From Candidatus Kuenenia stuttgartensis (GTDB lineage: Bacteria > Planctomycetota > Planctomycetia > Planctomycetales > Planctomycetaceae): DNA of 64,000 bases. Each line of letters opens with the position of its first letter. Within the stretch, counting starts at the first letter, position 1. Below, one piece after another: positions 37,941-46,144 of the stretch. Under the pieces are notes generated by a model. It did no database searches, had not been told where the DNA came from, and saw only the letters and a program-made list of their open reading frames with translations. The DNA lies in the NCBI GenBank assembly GCA_945861465.1, contig CAMAVB010000003.1, positions 24,741 to 88,740 on the forward strand. Reading direction: 5' to 3'. Position numbers and translations under genes: made by a program.

Positions 37941-40460
37941 ATGTCATCGCAACGGTCACAACTTTTTCTGGGACTGCTTGCCGGAGCTTTCGGCATTGGC
38001 CTGACACTCACGCTTGCCGCGACCTCCACGCAGGACGACAAGCCGCGACCGGTGGAGGAGTTGATTCCAGCCGGTACCGTGCTCTTCGTGGGGCAGGACG
38101 GAATGGAGAAGCATAAGGCCGCATGGGAAGATACGGCAGCGTATGAATCCATGTACGAATCCGGCATGGTTCGCGTTGTGGAAAAAGTCTTTGAATGGGT
38201 TGGGCAGGTGTCCGGATCGCAGCAAAACCCGGAAGTCGAAGAAGCCATGAAGCACCTGGAAGCTCATGGTTTGACGATTGCCGTTTCGATGCCGGTCGCA
38301 CAGGGTCCGCCGATTCCACAGGTGACGATTGTCCTGCATAGAGCGGCGAAATACGAACCGATGCTCAGCGGTCTGGTGCGCAGCTTCGGTGGCGCTTTTG
38401 GTTTACAGTTTGACCAGAAAGAAGTTCAGGACAGAGGCGTCACTCGCGCAATGATTCCCAACTCGCCCGGCATCGAAGTCGGCATGTGGGCAGAAGGCGA
38501 ACACCTTGTCGTTATCGCTGGCCGGGACGCGGTCAGCGCCGGGATATCGGTGGCCCAAGGCGATGCACCGAATCTAACAACAAACAAGCTGTGGGCGAAA
38601 TACAATTATGACACGAAAGGATTCGAAACTACTGCAGTAGGCTGGCTCGATTTCAAGTCGCTGCGGAACACATTCGGCCAGATGCCCATTCCGGAATCTT
38701 CCGGCAAGACAATCAATGACGTATTGAAAACCGTCGGGCTGCATAATGTCGATACGATTGCCGGACAATATGGATACAAGGGCAAAGCACTCTGGTCGGA
38801 AACGGCGGTCGATGTCGACGGCCCGCGATCTGGTTTGCTGGCCCTGTCCGATCAGAAGCCAATGACGCTGTCCGATCTGCCGCCGCTGCCAGTGAACACA
38901 AACGGCTTCAACGCAATGCGGGTCGAACCGTCGGTGATGTGGGATACGCTGACTCAGCTTGTGAGAGATGGAATGGCGTTCGCACCGCCTGAAGCGGCTG
39001 ATCAGACCGCAGGGGTGCTGGACAATCTGCCGCAGATCGTTGGCTTCGATCCAAAGACGGATTTGTTCGCCGCACTTGGCGATATCACCTGCGTGTTCGC
39101 CGATCCGGATCAGGGTTTCTTTGGCACAGGTATGGGAGCCATGATCAAGGTCGTGGATGCAGAGAAGGTCAAGACATCCGTCAACAAACTACTGTTGATG
39201 GCAGAACAGGCATCCCGCGGCGAATTCCGGGTCCACCGGTCGCAAAAGCATGGCCGGGAACTGATGGTCTTCCAATTCGGCCCTGTTCAGGCGGGAGCCT
39301 TGACGATCGACAATGGCTGGCTCATCGCCGGTCTGATGCCGCAGTCCGTCGAAGCGACTCTGTTGAGGATCGATGGCAAGCTGGACTCCTGGAAACCAAC
39401 ACAACTTCAGAACGAGGCATTCGACGCGCTACCGAAGTCATTTACGTCAATCACCGTCGGCGACCCGCAGGGAAGTTGGCAGGCTTTGATCAAGTTGGCA
39501 CCCATCATCCTGTCGGGCGGTCATGTCGCTCTAAGAGAACAACGAATCATTCCGCCGGGCATGGATTTGCCCATCACGATTGCCGATATTCCGCCGGCGG
39601 AACTTGTCGTCCGGCCACTGTTTCCGAACGTGGCAGTCACGACATCGGACGGAGTTGGAATTCACATCACGTCGCGACAGTCACTTCCGGGCATCCCGAT
39701 CATTGGTGGGCTCAGCGAAGGTAACGGAGTGGTGACCGTGGCCATCGGGACGGCATTACTTCTACCTGCCATTCAACAGGCTCGCGAAGCCGCCCGTCGG
39801 ACGCAATCGAAGAATAACCTGAAGCAGATCGCACTGGCTCTGCACAACTTCCACGATGTTTATCAAAGTTTTCCCGCCGGAACGCATGCGAACGAAAAGC
39901 TGAAACCTGAGGAACGACTCAGCTGGCAGGCTGCGATCCTGCCGTTCATTGAGCAGTCTAACTTGCATCAGACGATCAATTTTGAAGAGGCTTGGGATGA
40001 CGAATCCAACAAGAAAGCGGCAGAGGTCAGAGTTCCGGTTTACCTGAATCCTGGCTATCCGGCAGCTTCGGTCGGGGCGGCTGAAACTCACTATGTGGGG
40101 ATTGCCGGACTCGGCAAAGACGCGCCGATGCTTCCTGCAAACAGCAACCGCGCCGGAGTGTTCGCGTTCAATCGCAAGACCGGTATCCGGGACATCACTG
40201 ATGGAACGTCCAACACAATGATGACCAGTGAGGCATCCGGGCAGTTTGGTTCATGGATTGCGGGCGGCAACGCAACGATTCGACCGCTGACGAAGAAACC
40301 GTATATCAACGGCCCGGACGGAATCGGTGGACCATTCCGAGGCGGAGTCAACGTGGGCATGGCCGATGGTTCTGTGCGATTTGTCTCGGAGAACATCGAC
40401 CCGGTTGTCTTTGAGCGGCTGTCCACGATGGCTGATGGTCAGGTGATTGGAGAATTCTGA
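37941..40460 (+). CDS. Large exported protein with C-terminal DUF1559 (H-X9-DG) domain
   Basis: [39 protein letters not shown] ... GVNVGMADGSVRFVSENIDPVVFERLSTMADGQVIGEF. Confidence 0.9.
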   Translation: MSSQRSQLFLGLLAGAFGIGLTLTLAATSTQDDKPRPVEELIPAGTVLFVGQDGMEKHKAAWEDTAAYESMYESGMVRVVEKVFEWVGQVSGSQQNPEVEEAMKHLEAHGLTIAVSMPVAQGPPIPQVTIVLHRAAKYEPMLSGLVRSFGGAFGLQFDQKEVQDRGVTRAMIPNSPGIEVGMWAEGEHLVVIAGRDAVSAGISVAQGDAPNLTTNKLWAKYNYDTKGFETTAVGWLDFKSLRNTFGQMPIPESSGKTINDVLKTVGLHNVDTIAGQYGYKGKALWSETAVDVDGPRSGLLALSDQKPMTLSDLPPLPVNTNGFNAMRVEPSVMWDTLTQLVRDGMAFAPPEAADQTAGVLDNLPQIVGFDPKTDLFAALGDITCVFADPDQGFFGTGMGAMIKVVDAEKVKTSVNKLLLMAEQASRGEFRVHRSQKHGRELMVFQFGPVQAGALTIDNGWLIAGLMPQSVEATLLRIDGKLDSWKPTQLQNEAFDALPKSFTSITVGDPQGSWQALIKLAPIILSGGHVALREQRIIPPGMDLPITIADIPPAELVVRPLFPNVAVTTSDGVGIHITSRQSLPGIPIIGGLSEGNGVVTVAIGTALLLPAIQQAREAARRTQSKNNLKQIALALHNFHDVYQSFPAGTHANEKLKPEERLSWQAAILPFIEQSNLHQTINFEEAWDDESNKKAAEVRVPVYLNPGYPAASVGAAETHYVGIAGLGKDAPMLPANSNRAGVFAFNRKTGIRDITDGTSNTMMTSEASGQFGSWIAGGNATIRPLTKKPYINGPDGIGGPFRGGVNVGMADGSVRFVSENIDPVVFERLSTMADGQVIGEF

Positions 40461-40535
40461 GGTTCTGACTCCATCAAATGCTTCACGAGGTTGCCCTTCG
40501 TCCCTGCCTGAAGTGGCTGGCCAGTTGTTGAATTT

Positions 40536-40612
40536 GTAGGGTGTGACAAGCGCCAGCGCAGGCACACCATGTCTGTGATTAGGTGTGCCTGGCGATGCTT
40601 GTCACACCCTGC
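40536..40612. repeat. Family D dispersed inverted repeat, copy 2
   Basis: GTAGGGTGTGACAAGCGCCAGCGCAGGCACACC...GGTGTGCCTGGCGATGCTTGTCACACCCTGC. Confidence 0.85.
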
Positions 40613-40773
40613 GTCGCTGATCATGCGTGACGAAGTGAGATAAACGTCGACGAATTCCAGGCGGAATCGTCGCGTTGTGACAGGCAACCGCGAGCGATCG
40701 GGATTCCGTGTTTGCGAGCGTGGGTAACTGGCGGAAAGGCGGATGAACAAGTACCTTGCGGTGGCGTTGATTC

Positions 40774-40841
40774 GTTCAACCGCGTGGGCATGGCCCCGCG
40801 CTGTGCAGCACAAGCGCGGCCCGATGGGCACGCGGTTAAAC
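40774..40841. repeat. Hairpin repeat upstream of DUF1559 gene: GTTCAACCGCGTGGGCATGGCCCCGCGC...GCGCGGCCCGATGGGCACGCGGTTAAAC
   Basis: Copies at 41731-41798 and, expanded, 55977-56155. Confidence 0.85.
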
Positions 40842-40874
40842 TTATTACCTCTTACATCTGAAGGAATCGCTGAG

Positions 40875-41711
40875 ATGCTCAAACATCAGACGCAGGCAAT
40901 TCAATCGCTGCTTCATCGTCGTGGTCAGATGAGTACCACAGCGATCGTGTTTCTGGTCCTTGGGATTGTGTTTTTCGTGATGGTTGTTGTGGGTGCCGTT
41001 CTGCTTGCTCTATTGCTGCCAGCCGTCCAGCAGGCACGCGCAGCCGCCCGCCGGACTCAATCGAGGAACAACCTGAAGCAGATTGCACTGGCTTTGCACA
41101 ATTACGAATCCGTGTATCACGGTCTTCCCCTCGGAACGTACTCGAATGAAAAGCTGAAACCTGAGGAACGACTCAGTTGGCAGGCTGCAATCCTGCCGTT
41201 CATGGATCAGTCCGCATTGCATCAGTCGATCAATTCTGAAGAAGCATGGGATGACGAATCCAACAGGAATGCTTCAGAGACCAGGATCCAGGTCTACTTG
41301 AATCCTGGCTATCCTGTTCCTGTCAGCGTGGCTGAAACTCACTATGTGGGGATTGCGGGACTTGGCAAAGACGCACCGATGCTTCCGGCAAACAGCAATC
41401 GCGCGGGAGTGTTTGCATTCAATCGAAAGACGGGTTTCCGGGACATCACAGACGGATTGTCCAATACGATGATGACCAGCGAGGCGTCCGGGCAGTTTGG
41501 TTCCTGGATTGCGGGCGGCAACGCGACGATTCGATCTCTGACGACGAAGCCGTATATCAACGGCCCGGATGGAATCGGCGGTCCATATACCGGAGGCTGT
41601 CAAATCGGTCTCGCCGATGGTTCAGTACGTTTCGTATCGGAGAACATCGACCCGGTCGTCTTTGAACGCCTTGCCACAATGGCTGACGGTCAGGTGATCG
41701 GAGAGTTTTAA
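40875..41711 (+). CDS. DUF1559 domain protein
   Basis: [78 protein letters not shown]. Confidence 0.92.
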   Translation: MLKHQTQAIQSLLHRRGQMSTTAIVFLVLGIVFFVMVVVGAVLLALLLPAVQQARAAARRTQSRNNLKQIALALHNYESVYHGLPLGTYSNEKLKPEERLSWQAAILPFMDQSALHQSINSEEAWDDESNRNASETRIQVYLNPGYPVPVSVAETHYVGIAGLGKDAPMLPANSNRAGVFAFNRKTGFRDITDGLSNTMMTSEASGQFGSWIAGGNATIRSLTTKPYINGPDGIGGPYTGGCQIGLADGSVRFVSENIDPVVFERLATMADGQVIGEF

Positions 41712-41730
41712 GGTTAAACGTCATTATCTC

Positions 41731-41798
41731 GTTTAACCGCGTGGGCATCGCCCCGCGCTTTGCTGCACAAACGCGGCCCGATGGGCACGCGGTTAAAC
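41731..41798. repeat. Hairpin repeat GTTTAACCGCGTGGGCATCGCCCCGCG...CGCGGCCCGATGGGCACGCGGTTAAAC
   Basis: 68 bp, same length as 40774-40841. Confidence 0.85.
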
Positions 41799-41860
41799 GA
41801 ATTACCACTTACATCATGTTACATCATGAAGGAATCCGTCCCTTGATTGGAGATCCGCAA

Positions 41861-43003
41861 ATGCCTCGCCAACACTGTGTTGTTTCCGGAATTGCTCGTT
41901 CCATACTTCTGACCAACATGGCTTCACTGTTGATTGGCTGCAGTGAATCAAATGAAGCCTTAAATTCGCGGACTGCGACTGATCCGTCGATCGTCGAATC
42001 ATCTTCGCCCGTTACGACCCCGGTTGACGTCAAGGTGACGGAACCTCCAGCCGAAGCCATCCCCGAAATCGTAACGGTCCCGGCTACACCCGGCAACGTG
42101 AAGGTCGCAACCACAACCCAAGTCCCAGCGCCTGTCGTGACTGAACCCTCAAAGCCCAAACGGGAACCGATCTATGTGGAAGAAGCCAACGGAAAAGAGC
42201 TGATTGCTGCGGCATTGAAAAAAGCTCAGCGCGATCATAAACATGTGCTCATTGAATGGGGCGGCAACTGGTGTGGATGGTGTTACAAGCTGCATGATGT
42301 TTTCCACAACGATACTGATGTGCGTCCGATCGTGCATGAAGAGTTCGAACTGGTATTGATTGACTCAGGCAAAAACGAAGATCTGATGCGTGAGTATGGC
42401 GGACAAGAACATCAGTACAGTTTCCCGCATCTGACGGTGCTGGACGAACAGGGCGCGGTGCTGACAAATCAGGAAACGGGTTCGCTCGAAGAAGGCCCGA
42501 AGCACGATCCAAAGCTTGTCTCTCAGTTCCTCCGTACATGGATTCCTGAAAAAGTCGATGCTGAACAGCTGCTGGCGGACTCACTGATGAAGGCGGCGGC
42601 GGAAGACAAATGCGTACTGGTTCGAGTCGGAACGCCGTACTGTGCCTGGTGCAATGTATTGGCACAGTTCGTCCAGGACCATGAATCACTCATTGCAGCC
42701 GACTATGTGGACATCAAGATCGACACGATGCGGATGACGAATGGCGAACAGACAGCGGCACGATTGGCCCCAGCGGAATCCGGTGGTGTTCCATGGATGG
42801 TGGTTCTCGATGCATCGGGAAAGGAACTTGCGTCATCACACGGTCCGGATGGCAACATCGGATATCCCTTTCAGCCGAATGAGATCGCTCATTTCATGAC
42901 GATGCTCCGTGACACGCGCACGCGACTGACGGATGCTGACCTGGACGTTATCGCCGCCGATTTGAATTCCTACCGGGACAAACGTGAGGCGAAGGGGAAG
43001 TAG
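41861..43003 (+). CDS. Thioredoxin-fold lipoprotein with two CxWC-containing regions
   Basis: Lipobox-like ASLLIGCSES; LIEWGGNWCGWCYKLHDVF and VRVGTPYCAWCNVLAQFV. Confidence 0.88.
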   Translation: MPRQHCVVSGIARSILLTNMASLLIGCSESNEALNSRTATDPSIVESSSPVTTPVDVKVTEPPAEAIPEIVTVPATPGNVKVATTTQVPAPVVTEPSKPKREPIYVEEANGKELIAAALKKAQRDHKHVLIEWGGNWCGWCYKLHDVFHNDTDVRPIVHEEFELVLIDSGKNEDLMREYGGQEHQYSFPHLTVLDEQGAVLTNQETGSLEEGPKHDPKLVSQFLRTWIPEKVDAEQLLADSLMKAAAEDKCVLVRVGTPYCAWCNVLAQFVQDHESLIAADYVDIKIDTMRMTNGEQTAARLAPAESGGVPWMVVLDASGKELASSHGPDGNIGYPFQPNEIAHFMTMLRDTRTRLTDADLDVIAADLNSYRDKREAKGK

Positions 43004-43033
43004 CCTTTACGCGGCCAGGAATGAGGCAGCGGC

Positions 43034-43106
43034 GGCGAGCGGCTGGGCGTCAGCCCTCCGAGTGTTCATGCGCGGGCCACGGAGGGCTCACGCCCAGCCG
43101 CTCGCC
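43034..43106. repeat. Family A palindrome, intergenic copy (73 bp): 27-bp arms, 19-bp loop
   Basis: GGCGAGCGGCTGGGCGTCAGCCCTCCG / CGGAGGGCTCACGCCCAGCCGCTCGCC. Confidence 0.92.
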
Positions 43107-43138
43107 ATTGTCAATTCGCACCGCGCGAAGAATAGCCA

Positions 43139-45526
43139 TCATGGAAACACGATTGTCAGCGGTGTCGTATAAATCGGCTGAGCGATGCCAGTGTTAATTC
43201 CTGGCAGGCTGATGTTGGCGGCCTCGGTGCTGTCGAACAGGCTTTCGATTTTGAGAACGCCAAATTTCGGGATCAGAGAGTTCAGTGCGGCCGGGATATT
43301 CTCAATCAGAATCGCGGCCGGAGCCTGAGAGTCGATGAGATTCGTTGTCGTGCTGTTGATGGTTCCTGTTACGTTGTTCAGATGGATGCCGTGATTCGCT
43401 CCAGGACTGTTTTCCGACTTCAGCGATAAAAAGTTCAATGCGGACTTCATGTTGCTCAGGTCGAGTACTGGACCAATCTGAGATTCCATCGAGCTCAGCG
43501 TTGTGCTGCTGACAGTCAGGTTTGGAGAAGTCGCCACATACAGACCGGGACCATTATTGTTGAAGATCCTCGCCACACCGAGATTCAGGTCACCCGTGGA
43601 ATTCTGAATTGAGACACCGGCACCCTTCACATCGGCGGCTCGGACACCAACGCTGAGTATGCCAGCGGTAACCGGCTCAATGGTGGCAGGCGTCAAAGGG
43701 TTGGAGTCGAATGTCACAGTGTTGAACAACACGCCCCCGGTTGTTGCTTTCGTGACCGAGTTGCCGGCGAATCCGCTCACCCACATCGTCCCGGCTCCGG
43801 CACTGCCGTCAACAACGATTCCCGCACCGGAAGTCGAAGAAACAGCCAGCGTGTTGAGCAGCACGACCGCATTGCCGGTTGACCCGGCGCCGGTCGAGAC
43901 ATTGACGGCATCCTGTTGGACACTGATCGAGTTCGTGGCTATTGCGGCACCCGGGATCGCGGAAATACCAAGCAGCAGATTGCCAGCCCCGGTCACGTTC
44001 GCATCAATACCCCTGATGCTTCCCACGGTATTTGTGATTTTGAGGCCCGATGCCGCGACAATCCCGCCGATGGCAGTCGTATTAATCTCAAGTGCGGTAT
44101 TGCCCGAATTTTCAATTGTGACCGAAGACAGAATTGCCGACGAATCATTCAGCAGGATCCCTCGTTGCAACGGATTCGCGATCAACAGGTTATTCATGCT
44201 CACGCCAATGGACGATGTCAGGCTGATCGCATCAGTCGGAGACGACGCAATCCGATTGTTTGCAAGCGAAACTCCCAGAACATTCGTCCCGGTGACTCCT
44301 CCCTGGACGTCAAACCCGTTCAGGACCGTGATGTCTGCCAGCGTGACATCACCCACAATCGTTGACGGCAGCGCCGTCAGGGAACTGTTGACACCCGAGA
44401 GCGGAACTTTGACAGAACCGGCATTCGTGGTCACGAACTGAGTCGGACCATTGGAAAACAAACTCGAACCCGCTTTCATGGTCACGTTTTCTGCAAACGT
44501 TCCGCCGTGTGGCGTGTAGACCACTCCCGATGCGGCAAGCGGATTGAGCATTGCGTTCGAAATTGATCCATAGGGATTCTCGATCGTGCCGGTCCCGGCA
44601 CCGCCTGGGACAACATGCAGGAAGTTGAGCGGAGTCCCGCCAGGTGCTGTGAGTCGAGCACTCTCGTCCTGCAGCACGATGTTCTGCCGACGGTACACAG
44701 GATCCGCGAGACGGTGCCGCACTGTTTCGCCGTCGCCGGATCCGTCGGCCTGACGAAACTTGTGCCGCATGGAACGTCGTGCAGGAGTCGTGTTGTGGAA
44801 AACTGTGTGGCGCAGTTCGATCATTCCATTCACGGTCTGGCCGAACAGGTCGTCATCCTGAACCGAAACGCCAACGACGACACAGTTTCGAAACGCGGCT
44901 TCAGCCCGTACGCGCCACCCGGCGGCTGCACTCGAATGGTTCGAGTCGTAGTAGTAGCCACCGCCAAACAGACTGGTTGAGATCTGATAGAACGTCGGAA
45001 AATTGATACCGGTTTCTGCATCCACACCTGATAGCGCGGCGGTGGAGGGCAGGATGAGACCGTTGCCCTGGAAGTAGGCGTTCCCCTGTTGATACGCATC
45101 GTTGACGGCTGGCGTGTAAGCGTTGGCCCGGAAGTCAACGATCTGACCGAGCGATTCCACGCCAATTCCCGCCTGATTGAACAGCAGTGAATTGCTGTTG
45201 CGCGTATCCCAGTAACCATTGATGCCGTAGATGCGATTTTGATCTTCTACGAACCAGCGGTAACCTGTGCCCACATTGCTGCCGAATTCTGCGTCGTTGA
45301 AAATCAATCCGCGAAAGTCGCCGAACCACATCGTGGAATCGGATTCGGCCGACAGTGGAAGAAACCAGTCAAGAGAACTGTAGCCCATCGTGTGTCCAAC
45401 GCCCGCCCCCGACACATGCCGCGCTGACAATCGCGTCATGTACGGTGCTGGTGCATCCTGCGCTTCGGCAGTTTTCGCCGCTGCGAGCGTTGCGACAATG
45501 AAGAAGATAAGGAACCAGCGATTCAT
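43139..45526 (-). CDS. Inverse-autotransporter-like beta-barrel plus parallel beta-helix surface protein
   Basis: Signal MNRWFLIFFIVATLAAAKTAEAQ; GYRWFVEDQNRIYGINGYWDTRNSNSLLFNQAGIGVESLGQIVDFRANAY; long Asn/Ser/Val-rich repetitive tail. Start reassigned from 45832. Confidence 0.8.
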   Translation of the reverse strand: MNRWFLIFFIVATLAAAKTAEAQDAPAPYMTRLSARHVSGAGVGHTMGYSSLDWFLPLSAESDSTMWFGDFRGLIFNDAEFGSNVGTGYRWFVEDQNRIYGINGYWDTRNSNSLLFNQAGIGVESLGQIVDFRANAYTPAVNDAYQQGNAYFQGNGLILPSTAALSGVDAETGINFPTFYQISTSLFGGGYYYDSNHSSAAAGWRVRAEAAFRNCVVVGVSVQDDDLFGQTVNGMIELRHTVFHNTTPARRSMRHKFRQADGSGDGETVRHRLADPVYRRQNIVLQDESARLTAPGGTPLNFLHVVPGGAGTGTIENPYGSISNAMLNPLAASGVVYTPHGGTFAENVTMKAGSSLFSNGPTQFVTTNAGSVKVPLSGVNSSLTALPSTIVGDVTLADITVLNGFDVQGGVTGTNVLGVSLANNRIASSPTDAISLTSSIGVSMNNLLIANPLQRGILLNDSSAILSSVTIENSGNTALEINTTAIGGIVAASGLKITNTVGSIRGIDANVTGAGNLLLGISAIPGAAIATNSISVQQDAVNVSTGAGSTGNAVVLLNTLAVSSTSGAGIVVDGSAGAGTMWVSGFAGNSVTKATTGGVLFNTVTFDSNPLTPATIEPVTAGILSVGVRAADVKGAGVSIQNSTGDLNLGVARIFNNNGPGLYVATSPNLTVSSTTLSSMESQIGPVLDLSNMKSALNFLSLKSENSPGANHGIHLNNVTGTINSTTTNLIDSQAPAAILIENIPAALNSLIPKFGVLKIESLFDSTEAANISLPGINTGIAQPIYTTPLTIVFP

Positions 45527-45760
45527 GTAGATCCGCAGCTGCGCATAGGCAAAAAAAACGGAGTTGTTCCTGTTGTATCGGCTATGACAATCGTTCCGAA
45601 CAAATAGAATTTTCGGCCTGAAGGATCTCCCGAAAAAAATCCTGCAAGGATTCCATTTTGGAGAGCAGGCCAGAAATTCAATGAATCCACAGGACAGGGG
45701 GTGTCGGCAATCTGTACGGCGCTCGCGGCACGGTCTGCCATTTAACGACAATGCCAAACG

Positions 45761-45840
45761 TGTAGGGTGTGACAAGCAACGCGCAGGCACACCGAATGAC
45801 AGACATGGTGTGCCTGCGCTGTCGCTTGTCACACCCTACA
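45761..45840. repeat. Family D dispersed inverted repeat, copy 3
   Basis: TGTAGGGTGTGACAAGCAACGCGCAGGCACACC...GGTGTGCCTGCGCTGTCGCTTGTCACACCCTACA. Confidence 0.88.
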
Positions 45841-45991
45841 AAGTCATAAACTGGCCAGCCGTGACGCTCGCAATCGTACCGAACGTGTATCGGCACAGGC
45901 GTGTCTCAAAGGATCTGAAGGCGTGCATTCGACGAATCACCGCGATTTGACTAGATTGCCGCTTCTACACGCGGGCATGAACGTGAGAAAT

Positions 45992-46061
45992 GGCGAACGG
46001 CATGCGTCAGCTTGCCGGTACAAAAACGAGGTACCGGAGGGCTCACGCCACTCCGCTCGCC
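45992..46061. repeat. Degenerate family A palindrome upstream of valS
   Basis: GGCGAACGGCATGCGTCAGCTTGCCG...CGGAGGGCTCACGCCACTCCGCTCGCC. Confidence 0.65.
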
Positions 46062-46144
46062 GGACTCATTTCTGGCCGCGCGGAGTGTACACCTCGCCTT
46101 CACGGCACGGCTTGATTCCCCTACATGCAAGTTTCCTCGTTCCC

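Noticed and set aside
43659-44441. 260-aa plus-strand ORF antisense to the beta-helix protein
   Set aside because: Shadow ORF with biased composition opposite a repetitive gene.
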